The notes under the pieces were generated by a model. That model was given only the letters and a program-made list of their open reading frames with translations. It was not told where the DNA came from and did not search any database. Positions 8,570 to 16,000 of a DNA stretch of 64,000 nucleotides are shown one piece after another. Where the stretch lies: assembly GCA_025463305.1 (NCBI GenBank), contig JAOBWK010000063.1:1-64000 (forward strand). Direction: 5' to 3'. Every line of letters starts with the position of its first letter. Position 1 is the first letter of the stretch. The translations under genes were made by a program, and so were the position numbers. Origin of the DNA: Ilumatobacteraceae bacterium. GTDB taxonomy: Bacteria; Actinomycetota; Acidimicrobiia; Acidimicrobiales; Ilumatobacteraceae.

Positions 8570-9571
8570 ATGAGCGACTTCGCCACAGCAGCTGCAACCG
8601 CCGGCCCGTACTCCGCCGAGGACGTGGCCGCGTTCCACGCGGCGCTGCAGGCCTTCGCGGGCCAGGAGATCGGCATCGACCAGCACGGCTCCGACCCGGT
8701 GAACGTGCCGATGGTGCGCCACTGGGTGGAGGCGATGGGCGACACGAACCCGATCTACGTCGACGAGGCCGCGGCCGCCGCGTCGGTGCACGGCGGCCTC
8801 GTCGCGCCGCCGACGATGCTTCAGGCGTGGGTGATGCGCGCCTACGGCGTCGACCGCAACGCCACCGGCCCGAACCCATATGCGGACCTCACCACACTCG
8901 TCGAGTCGCACGGCTTCACGTCCGTCGTGGCCAGCAACTCGGAGTCGACCTACGACCGATACCTGCGCCCGGGCGACCGGATCGCGATGCGCACGGTCAT
9001 CGACTCGGTGTCGCCGGAGAAGTCGACCGCGCTCGGTGCCGGCCACTTCATCACCACCCGTCAGGACTACTTCGACCAGGACGGCGAGCGGGTGGGCAGC
9101 ATGCTCTTCCGCATCCTCAAGTTCCGCCCCGCGCCGAAGGTCGCCCCTGCCGCCGCACGTCCGCTGCGCCCGCGCCCAGCCACCACCCACGACATCGCGT
9201 TCTTCTTCGACGGCCTGCTCGAGGGCAAGCTGCTGATCCAACGCTGCGCCGACTGTGGCACGCTCCGCCATCCGCCCGGCCCGATGTGCCGCAACTGTCG
9301 CTCGCTCCGATGGGACACGTTGCAGTCCGCCGGCAACGGCACCATCCACAGCTTCGTCGTGGTCCACTACCCGCAGGTGCCCAGCTTCGACTACCCCAAC
9401 CAGGTCGTGCTGGTCGAGCTCGACGAGGGCGTGCGCCTCGTCGCGAACACGCTCGACATCCCGCGCGAGCAGTTGGTGATCGGGTCCAGGGTGCGGCTGG
9501 GCATCGAACGGGTCGACGCCGATCTCGCGCTGCCGTTCTTCACGCTCGCCGACGCTGAGCAGAGCGCCTGA
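8570..9571 (+). CDS. chsH2: ChsH2-like enoyl-CoA hydratase subunit: MaoC-like domain fused to a DUF35 zinc ribbon/OB domain
   Basis: The protein has 333 residues. Residues about 15-190 are a FAS1/MaoC-type dehydratase domain (FAGQEIG, MGDTNPIYVD, GGLVAPPTML). Residues about 205-330 are a DUF35 domain with a rubredoxin-like zinc ribbon (C226, C229, C240, C243) and an OB fold (GNGTIHSFVVVHYP). Mycobacterial ChsH2 (Rv3542c) has this two-domain plan. It pairs with ChsH1 to hydrate the 3-carbon side-chain enoyl-CoA, while its DUF35 domain docks the aldolase Ltp2. A GGAGGA site precedes ATG 8570. Its stop overlaps the next start (TGATG). Both expected partners, ChsH1 and Ltp2, follow in the same operon. 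Confidence 0.88.
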   Translation: MSDFATAAATAGPYSAEDVAAFHAALQAFAGQEIGIDQHGSDPVNVPMVRHWVEAMGDTNPIYVDEAAAAASVHGGLVAPPTMLQAWVMRAYGVDRNATGPNPYADLTTLVESHGFTSVVASNSESTYDRYLRPGDRIAMRTVIDSVSPEKSTALGAGHFITTRQDYFDQDGERVGSMLFRILKFRPAPKVAPAAARPLRPRPATTHDIAFFFDGLLEGKLLIQRCADCGTLRHPPGPMCRNCRSLRWDTLQSAGNGTIHSFVVVHYPQVPSFDYPNQVVLVELDEGVRLVANTLDIPREQLVIGSRVRLGIERVDADLALPFFTLADAEQSA

Positions 9572-10734
9572 TGAACTTCGATCTGAGCGACGAGCAGAAC
9601 GTCGTCAAGGACCTCGCCCGGCAGATCTTCGAGGGCCACGCCACGGTCGAGCGGGTCAAGGACGTCGAGCGCAACCTCGGCGGTTTCGACGAGGCGCTGT
9701 GGCGCGAGCTGGCGGCGGCCAACCTGCTCGGGCTGTGCCTGCCCGAGGACCTCGGCGGCAGCGGCTTCGGGCTCGTCGAGCTGTGCCTGCTGCTCGAGGA
9801 GCAGGGGCGTCGCGTGGCTCCTGTGCCGCTGTGGGCAACGATCGCGCTCGGCGCGCTGCCGCTCGCCGAGTTCGGAACGGCCGAACAGCAGGCGTTGCTG
9901 GCCGGTGTCATCACCGGCGAACTGCGTCTCACGGCTGCGCTGAGCGAGTCCGGCGCCGACGATGCGCTGCGCCCCTCGGTGACCGCCACTCGCGCCGATG
10001 CCGGCTGGCACCTGCAGGGCTTCAAGCCGAGCGTGCCGGCCGCACAGTTCGCCCATCGCATCCTCGTCCCGGCGACGCATGCCGCGGACGGCGCGGTCGG
10101 CATCTTCCTCGTCGACCCGACCTCGGCGGGCGTCCGGCTCGAGCCCGTCGACGCCACCAGCCACCAGCCGCACGCCCACGTCGACCTCGACACGGTGGTG
10201 GCCGCGGGTGATCGGCTCGGCGGCGACGACGGTGACGGCGCCGCGCAGCTGCTGTTCCTGCTCGAGCGCGCTCTCGTCGGGTTGTGCGCGATCCAGCTGG
10301 GCGTGTGCGCCGCGGCGATCGAACAGACGGCCGCGTACACCAGCACGCGCACCCAGTTCGGCAAGCCGCTGAGCACGTTCCAGGGGGTGGCCCACCAGGC
10401 CGCCGATGCGTTCATCCTCACCGAGCCGATGCGGGTCACGATGCTGCAGGCGGCGTGGCGGTTGATGCACGGGCTGTCGTCGCGACAGGAGGTGCTCATC
10501 GCCAAGTACTGGGCGAGCGAGGGCGGCCAGAAGGTGGTGCACCTGTGCCAGCACCTCCACGGCGGCATGGGCGCCGACATCGACTACCCGATCCACCGCT
10601 ACTTCCTCTGGGGAGTGCAGAACGAGACCACGTTGGGCGCCGGCAGCGTGCAGCTGTCCCGCCTCGGCAGCCTGATCGCGGCCGATGCCGGGCGACCGGC
10701 CACTGCCGCGACCGCAGGAGGAGCAGGACGATGA
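9571..10734 (+). CDS. chsE1: ChsE1/FadE28-like acyl-CoA dehydrogenase subunit
   Basis: The 387-residue protein has a recognisable ACAD fold (MNFDLSDEQNVV, LCLPEDLGGSGFGLVE, STRTQFGKPLSTFQGVAHQ) but a degenerate C-terminus. Where standard enzymes have G-G-T-x-E-I-Q, this one reads TLGAGSVQLSRLG. In mycobacteria such one-sided chains (FadE28/ChsE1) form alpha2-beta2 heterotetramers with a complete partner, and the active site is shared. I therefore infer an alpha-type subunit that dehydrogenates the 3-carbon steroid side-chain CoA ester. Candidate partners are the FadE at 7336 or the FadE26/29-like protein at 27111. Start and stop codons overlap both neighbours, showing translational coupling. 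Confidence 0.82.
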   Translation: MNFDLSDEQNVVKDLARQIFEGHATVERVKDVERNLGGFDEALWRELAAANLLGLCLPEDLGGSGFGLVELCLLLEEQGRRVAPVPLWATIALGALPLAEFGTAEQQALLAGVITGELRLTAALSESGADDALRPSVTATRADAGWHLQGFKPSVPAAQFAHRILVPATHAADGAVGIFLVDPTSAGVRLEPVDATSHQPHAHVDLDTVVAAGDRLGGDDGDGAAQLLFLLERALVGLCAIQLGVCAAAIEQTAAYTSTRTQFGKPLSTFQGVAHQAADAFILTEPMRVTMLQAAWRLMHGLSSRQEVLIAKYWASEGGQKVVHLCQHLHGGMGADIDYPIHRYFLWGVQNETTLGAGSVQLSRLGSLIAADAGRPATAATAGGAGR

Positions 10735-11171
10735 GCACGACCACCTTGCAGTACAACGACGTCGGTGTCGGGGATCAGCTCGATCCGTTGGTGCTGCCGC
10801 TCGATCGCAGCTTCATCGTCGCTGCGGCGATCGCCAGCCGCGACTACCAGGACGTGCACCACGATCCGGACATCGCCCAGGCCAAGGGATCGAAGGACAT
10901 CTTCATGAACATCCTCACCACGAACGGCCTGATCGGACGGTACGTCACCGACTGGGCAGGTCCGGACGCGTTCATCCAGAAGGTCGCCATCCGCCTCGGT
11001 GCGCCGAACTACCCGGGCGACACGATGACCATCACGGGCACGGTCACGCGCAAGGACGCCGGAACCCTCGACATCGCAATCGTCGGTGCGAACTCGCTCG
11101 GCAACCACGTCACCGGCACGGTCACCGTGCGCCTCCCTGGGGCCCTGCCAGGAGCGGCGGTGTCATCGTGA
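10731..11171 (+). CDS. chsH1: ChsH1-like MaoC enoyl-CoA hydratase subunit
   Basis: The short 146-residue single hot-dog protein carries the hydratase-2 catalytic pattern D-x4-H (D38 and H43 in SRDYQDVHHDP) and ends in a beta-rich VTGTVTVRLPG. The family adds water to trans-2-enoyl-CoA. In Mycobacterium tuberculosis ChsH1 (Rv3541c) supplies the active site to the ChsH1-ChsH2 heterotetramer, and its position directly before ltp2 is the same here. The start overlaps the previous stop (ATGA) and a GGAGGAG site lies just ahead. The stop overlaps the GTG of the next gene. Confidence 0.87.
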   Translation: MSTTTLQYNDVGVGDQLDPLVLPLDRSFIVAAAIASRDYQDVHHDPDIAQAKGSKDIFMNILTTNGLIGRYVTDWAGPDAFIQKVAIRLGAPNYPGDTMTITGTVTRKDAGTLDIAIVGANSLGNHVTGTVTVRLPGALPGAAVSS

Positions 11172-12349
11172 CCCGCAGCAACCAGCTCGGCGGCAAGACC
11201 GCGATCGTCGGCATCGGGGCCACCGAGTTCTCGAAGGCATCCGGGCGCAGCGAGATGAGCCTGGCGTGCGAAGCCGTGGTGGCCGCGCTCGACGACGCCG
11301 GCATCGCTCCGGCCGAGGTCGACGGCTTCGCCTGCTTCGGTCCGGAGACCAACCCGGAGATCGAGATCGCCCGCAACACCGGGATGAACGAGCTGACGTT
11401 CTTCGGCCGCGTGCACCACGGCGGGGGAGCAGCGTGCGCCACCGTGCACCAGGCCGCGATGGCCGTCGCTTCGGGCGCCGCCGATGTCGTGGTCTGCTAC
11501 CGCGCGTTCAACGAGCGCAGCGGCCACCGCTTCGGGGGCGGCGTGCAGGACGCGCCGATGTCGGCCTCTGCCGAGCGGGCCAACTTCAGCTGGTACGCGC
11601 CGTACGGCCTGCTGACCCCGGCGTCGTGGGTGGCGATGGTGGCCCAGCGGTACATGTACGAGTACGGCGTGACGAGCGAGGACTTCGGCCGCGTCGCCGT
11701 CGCCGATCGCAAGCACGCCGCCACCAACCCGAAGGCCTGGTTCTACGAGCAGCCGATCACGCTCGAGGACCATCAGAACAGCCGCTGGATCGCCGAGCCG
11801 CTCCACCTGCTCGACTGCTGCCAGGAGTCCGACGGCGGCGTCGCGCTCGTCGTCACCAGCGTGGAGCGCGCCCGCGATCTGCCGAGCACGCCGGCCGTCA
11901 TCTCGTCGGTCGCCCAGGGTGCCGGCGTGGATCAGCACATGATGACGAGCTACTACCGCGACGACATCGCCCGGCTGCCGGAGATGGGAGCCGTCGCCCG
12001 CCAGCTGTTCGAGGGTGCAGGCCTCACCGCCGACGACATCCCGATGGCGATCCTGTACGACCACTTCACGCCGTACGTGCTGATGCAGCTCGAGGAGTTC
12101 GGGTTCTGCGGGCGCGGCGAGGCGAAGGACTTCATCCGCGACGGCAACATCGAACTGGGTGGCCGGCTGCCGATCAACACCCACGGTGGCCAGCTCGGCG
12201 AGGCCTACATCCACGGGATGAACGGCATCGCCGAAGGCGTCCGCCAGATCAGAGGTTCTGCGGTGAACCCCGTGCATGATGTAGAACATGTTCTCGTTAC
12301 TGCAGGAACCGGCGTGCCCACCAGCGGCCTGATCCTGGGTGTCGGCTGA
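11168..12349 (+). CDS. ltp2: Ltp2-like thiolase-fold steroid side-chain aldolase
   Basis: The 393-residue protein uses GTG 11168, which overlaps the chsH1 stop. The thiolase fold is seen in IVGIGATEFSK, a GGAACATVHQAA segment in place of a normal nucleophilic Cys loop, and a C-terminal NTHGGQLGEAYIHGMNG. The segment ILYDHFTPYVL (Tyr297) matches the Tyr-containing motif of Ltp2, a retro-aldolase rather than a thiolase. Ltp2 cleaves the hydroxylated 3-carbon side chain to androstenedione-type C19 product and propionyl-CoA, working in complex with the DUF35 domain of ChsH2. The operon context supports this function strongly. Confidence 0.85.
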   Translation: MTRSNQLGGKTAIVGIGATEFSKASGRSEMSLACEAVVAALDDAGIAPAEVDGFACFGPETNPEIEIARNTGMNELTFFGRVHHGGGAACATVHQAAMAVASGAADVVVCYRAFNERSGHRFGGGVQDAPMSASAERANFSWYAPYGLLTPASWVAMVAQRYMYEYGVTSEDFGRVAVADRKHAATNPKAWFYEQPITLEDHQNSRWIAEPLHLLDCCQESDGGVALVVTSVERARDLPSTPAVISSVAQGAGVDQHMMTSYYRDDIARLPEMGAVARQLFEGAGLTADDIPMAILYDHFTPYVLMQLEEFGFCGRGEAKDFIRDGNIELGGRLPINTHGGQLGEAYIHGMNGIAEGVRQIRGSAVNPVHDVEHVLVTAGTGVPTSGLILGVG

Positions 12350-12411
12350 CGCCGACGCCGCGTTCTCCACCAACCCACTGCACCCCCCGCATCGATTCTC
12401 GGAGCCCTCCC

Positions 12412-13650
12412 ATGACCATCACCGACAAGCCCTCCACGCTCGACGACATCGACATCGCCAGCCACGACGCGTACGTCAACGGTGTCCCGTTCGACCAGTT
12501 CGCCCGGCTGCGCGAGGAAGCACCGCTGTACCGCCACCAGCCGATGGAGCCGGACCAGCCCAAGGAAGGCTTCTGGGTCGTCACCCGCCACGCCGACTGC
12601 GTGAAGGTGAACCGCCAGTGGGAGAACTTCTCGTCGCAGCGCAAGGGTGCCCTGCTCGTCGAGGACCGCCCCGACCTCGAGTTCGCGCGCATGCTGATCG
12701 ACCTCGATCCGCCGGAGCACCAGCGCCTGCGCCAGCTCGTCAGCCGTGGCTTCACCCCGAAGGTGATCCGCTCGATGGACGGCCACTTCCGTGAGGTCGC
12801 CGAGCAGATCATCGGCGACGCCGTCGCCAACGGTGAGTTCGACTTCGTCACCGACGTCGCCGCCGAGCTGCCGCTGTATGCGATCGCCCAGCTGCTCGGC
12901 CTCCCGCAGGAGGACCGCCACAAGGTGTTCAAGTGGTCGAACGCGATGATCGGCGCCGCCGACCCCGAGTACCAGGGCGCCGACGACATGGCCGCCAACG
13001 CGATGACCGAGCTGTACATGTACGCCAACGAGCTCGCCGCCGCCCGCAAGATCGAGCCGAAGCAGGACATCATCACGACCCTGCTCGAGGCCGACGGCGA
13101 TCAGCAGCTCACCGAGCACGAGTTCGACCTGTTCATCCTGCTGCTGTCGGTGGCCGGCAACGAGACCACGCGCAACGCGACGGCGCAGGGCATGCTCGCG
13201 TTCTTGGAGTTCCCCGATCAGTGGAAGCTGCTCCAGTCGGATCCCGCCAAGTACATCGACGGCGCGGTCGAAGAGGTGCTTCGCTTCGGCACGCCGGTGA
13301 TGCAGTTCCGTCGCACCGTCACGAGCGACATGGAGCTGCACGGCCAGACCATCAAGGAAGGCGACGCCATCGCGATGTACTACATCTCGGCGAACCGCGA
13401 TCCCGAGGTCTTCCCGAACCCCGACACGTTCGACATCACCCGCTCGCCGAACCCGCACCTCGCGTTCGGTGGCGGCGGCCCGCACCACTGCCTCGGCGTC
13501 AGCCTCGCCCGCCTCGAGATGCGGATCATGTTCGAGGTGCTGATCGACAAGGTCGATCACTTCGAGCTCGTCGAGCCGCCGGCGCGCCTGCGCAGCAACT
13601 TCATCCACGGCATCAAGCACCTCCGCGTCCAGGCCGTCCAGCCCGCCTGA
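12412..13650 (+). CDS. Cytochrome P450, CYP125/CYP142-like
   Basis: The 412-residue soluble bacterial P450 has AGNETTRN in the I helix, the ExxR pair in EEVLRFGTP, and the heme loop FGGGGPHHCLG with the iron ligand at Cys360. Its closest match by eye is the CYP125/142/124 group, which oxidises the terminal methyl of cholesterol-type side chains. It is the last gene of the operon, 62 bases after ltp2. In M. tuberculosis cyp125 heads the same gene set, so synteny supports a steroid C26/27 hydroxylase. No ferredoxin gene is nearby. Confidence 0.88.
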   Translation: MTITDKPSTLDDIDIASHDAYVNGVPFDQFARLREEAPLYRHQPMEPDQPKEGFWVVTRHADCVKVNRQWENFSSQRKGALLVEDRPDLEFARMLIDLDPPEHQRLRQLVSRGFTPKVIRSMDGHFREVAEQIIGDAVANGEFDFVTDVAAELPLYAIAQLLGLPQEDRHKVFKWSNAMIGAADPEYQGADDMAANAMTELYMYANELAAARKIEPKQDIITTLLEADGDQQLTEHEFDLFILLLSVAGNETTRNATAQGMLAFLEFPDQWKLLQSDPAKYIDGAVEEVLRFGTPVMQFRRTVTSDMELHGQTIKEGDAIAMYYISANRDPEVFPNPDTFDITRSPNPHLAFGGGGPHHCLGVSLARLEMRIMFEVLIDKVDHFELVEPPARLRSNFIHGIKHLRVQAVQPA

Positions 13651-13706
13651 AGCGCCCGGACGACCCCTCGATCCCGGCTGGTGGTCGTCGCCTCCGCCAG
13701 CTGCGG

Positions 13707-15044
13707 TCAGGCGGCCCATTGTTCGGCGGGTGGTCCGGTGGTTTGGATGCTGCCGTCGGGGTAGGTGATGGTCAGTGATCGGTCGGGGTGCATGACGAGG
13801 CGCCAATGGCCTTCGTGGACGCAGTGATGATGTCGACTGCACAACGGCACAAGATTCGCGAGATCGGTCGGCCCGAAGTCTTCGTCCCAGAATTTGAGGT
13901 GGTGTGGTTCGCAGTGCTTGGAGCGGACCTTGCAGCCAGGGATCGCGCACCACAGGTACATCGCCCGCAAGGCCCGCCGTTGATGCTTGGTCGCCAACCG
14001 TCGCGTCCGGCCGAGATCGAGCGCGACACCATCACCGTCGAGGACGGCGGGGATGATCCCGGCCGTGCATGCCCATCGCCGGTATGACTCGATCGGGAGA
14101 TCGGCGTTGAACCCGTTGTCGACGCAGGACCGCTTCGACGGCGAGTTCAGCAGGGTCTCCAGATCGATCACCACGACGATCTCGACACGATCACCGGCGG
14201 TGATGATGTCACCCTGCCGATCGGCACCCGCACAGTCGTCGCCAGCCGTATCGGCGGTACCGGTGTCGGCGGTGGGGTCGGTGACGCCGGCGCGACCGTT
14301 GACGAGCGCGATCAACGCCAACGCGCGCAGATGGTCCTGACGGCCTTCGCCGTCAGGGCACGTGTCGGGGACACCGCCATGGAACATCGCGTCCACGGTC
14401 GACTCGAGCCGTCCCAACAGCAACACACCCGATTCCGGGTCGAACTCGCCGCGGATCTGGATCATCCCGGTGTCCGGATCCGTCCACGACCGCAGGCGGC
14501 TCGCCCGCCGCTGGCGACGCAACCGTTCCTCACCCTCGGACGGGTCGAGCCGGTTGATCTCCTGGCGGAGGCGGCGATCGAACTGCTCCGGTGATGTCCG
14601 CCCGGCGATCGCCGCCAAACGCTCGCCATCAGCGACCAATGCGGCGCGCTGATCCTCGTCCTCGACCCGCTTCAACGCCCGTCCCAACACATCGACATGA
14701 TCGGCGGACACCGCCCCCGTGGCGAGCGCTTCGTCCATCTCCGGCACAGCGCCCAACGTTTCTGCCCGCCGCGCGGCCTGATCGGCATCGCGACGAGACG
14801 CGTGACCGGCTTCGGCGATGTCCGCCTCGGGCAGGATCGACGGCTGCGACTCCGCCAGGCGTTGCAGATGGCGTGTCACCAGCGCATGCCGCGAATCCAG
14901 CCATGAACGGCCACGCCCCAACAGACCGAGCTCACGCTTCAACCCGTCACGATCCAACAGCGACAGATCCGTGACCGCGTGCACACCCAGCGCAGCCAAC
15001 AGTTCGGCGACCCGATTCGCTGCTGAAGGCGTCGCCGTGCTCAT
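13707..15044 (-). CDS. DUF222/HNH endonuclease-domain protein (13E12 repeat family)
   Basis: The protein has 445 residues when started at the internal ATG 15044; a longer frame runs to 15071. The N-terminal two-thirds is the helical DUF222 region (RDADQAARRAETLG, LRSWTDPDTGMIQIRGEFDP). The C-terminus is an HNH zinc-type motif (CAIPGCKV, CEPHHLKFWDEDFGPTD, NLVPLCSRHHHCVHEG). The family is abundant in actinobacteria, where copies are known as 13E12 repeats, and is suspected to be a homing or mobile nuclease; its biology is poorly known. It faces the P450 gene and has no operon partner. I saw no clear terminal repeats around it. Confidence 0.85.
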   Translation of the reverse strand: MSTATPSAANRVAELLAALGVHAVTDLSLLDRDGLKRELGLLGRGRSWLDSRHALVTRHLQRLAESQPSILPEADIAEAGHASRRDADQAARRAETLGAVPEMDEALATGAVSADHVDVLGRALKRVEDEDQRAALVADGERLAAIAGRTSPEQFDRRLRQEINRLDPSEGEERLRRQRRASRLRSWTDPDTGMIQIRGEFDPESGVLLLGRLESTVDAMFHGGVPDTCPDGEGRQDHLRALALIALVNGRAGVTDPTADTGTADTAGDDCAGADRQGDIITAGDRVEIVVVIDLETLLNSPSKRSCVDNGFNADLPIESYRRWACTAGIIPAVLDGDGVALDLGRTRRLATKHQRRALRAMYLWCAIPGCKVRSKHCEPHHLKFWDEDFGPTDLANLVPLCSRHHHCVHEGHWRLVMHPDRSLTITYPDGSIQTTGPPAEQWAA

Positions 15045-15158
15045 GCCACCATCGTTGCAAAAGGGTGTCACACAGTTCCGGTGACGATCCGGTTGGCACG
15101 CCGTTGCAGACGGAGATCGCAGGCCCGAACTGCCGAACGATCGGGCAGACTCGCGTCC

Positions 15159-15290
15159 ATGGGCCGGATCGATGACGCGCGACTCACGTTCGATCGCGCC
15201 GTGGGCGCCTCTGACGAAGTCAGGCCGTCGTACCAGCCGGCCTTCTTCGACATCAACTTCGAGCGGCCGCCGTCCGCGTCCCCCGGCTAG
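15159..15290 (+). CDS. Possible 43-residue ORF
   Basis: A small frame begins at ATG 15159 and reads MGRIDDARLTFDRAVGASDE and then RPSYQPAFFDINFERPPSAS. It ends in a TAG at 15288-15290 that shares the palindromic CTAG with the kdpE stop on the other strand. The composition is protein-like, but there is no recognisable family, no clear ribosome site and no conservation data. It fills the short gap between the HNH gene and kdpE. Confidence 0.3.
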   Translation: MGRIDDARLTFDRAVGASDEVRPSYQPAFFDINFERPPSASPG

Positions 15291-16000
15291 TTGCGCTCGT
15301 CGCCGTTCGCCGTCACGGCCGGCTGGAAGCGGTAGCCCACGCCGGGATCGGTGATGAAGAACTCAGGGCGGGAGGGGTTGGCCTCGAGCTTGCGGCGGAT
15401 GTGGCCCATGTGGACGCGGAGCAGGTTCTGATCGGGGTCGTACGTGGGGCCCCACACCGCGGTGACCAGCTGGCGGTAGGTGATCAGCCGGTGCGGGTTG
15501 CGCACGAGGTGGCCGACGATGCCCCACTCGATCGGGGTGAGGCGCACCTCCTCGGCATCCGGTCCGGCGAACGCGCGGTGACCGGCGAGGTCGAGCCGGA
15601 ACGCCGACGTGATGATCTCCGGCGCGTCGGGCACCGCGTCGGGATTGCGGCGCAGCACGGCGCGGATGCGCGCGACGAGCTCGGCCATCCCGAACGGCTT
15701 GGTGACGTAGTCGTCGGCGCCGGCTTCGAGCGCCTCGACCTTGGAGCGCTCGTCGTCGCGCACGGTGAGCACGATGATGGGCACCTTGGTCCAGCCGCGG
15801 ACCGCCTCGAGCACCATGATGCCGTCCATCCCGGGCAGGCCGAGATCGAGCAGCACCATGTCGGGGTGCTCGCCGGCGATCACGGTCAGCGCGGCCTCGC
15901 CGGTGGTGGCCTCGAACACCTCGTAACCGCGTGCGCCGAGGTTGAGGCTGAGCGCGCGCCGGATCTGCGGTTCGTCGTCGACCACCAGGATGCGGATCAC
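15287..16000 (-). CDS. kdpE: KdpE response regulator
   Basis: The 237-residue OmpR/PhoB-type regulator has a receiver domain with acidic pocket D8-D9 and phospho-acceptor Asp52 (LLDLGLPGMDG). It has the LTVRDD and VTKPFGM switch and Lys motifs, and a C-terminal winged helix (LTPIEWGIVGHLVRNP, VHMGHIRRKLE). It should activate the kdp structural genes under low potassium or osmotic stress when phosphorylated by KdpD. The GTG at 16000 overlaps the kdpD stop, so the two are translationally coupled. It is the last gene of the reverse-strand kdp run. Confidence 0.95.
   Translation of the reverse strand: MIRILVVDDEPQIRRALSLNLGARGYEVFEATTGEAALTVIAGEHPDMVLLDLGLPGMDGIMVLEAVRGWTKVPIIVLTVRDDERSKVEALEAGADDYVTKPFGMAELVARIRAVLRRNPDAVPDAPEIITSAFRLDLAGHRAFAGPDAEEVRLTPIEWGIVGHLVRNPHRLITYRQLVTAVWGPTYDPDQNLLRVHMGHIRRKLEANPSRPEFFITDPGVGYRFQPAVTANGDERN

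Noticed and set aside
13659..13689. GACGACC...GGTCGTC hairpin between the P450 and HNH genes
   Set aside because: The stem is only 7 bp with a long loop and no U-run. It is too weak to call as a terminator in DNA this GC-rich.
15211..15225. TCTGAC-GAA-GTCAGG, similar to the operator palindrome
   Set aside because: The arms match but the spacer is 3 rather than 5 bases, it lies inside a small ORF, and no divergent catabolic promoter is present. It is probably chance.
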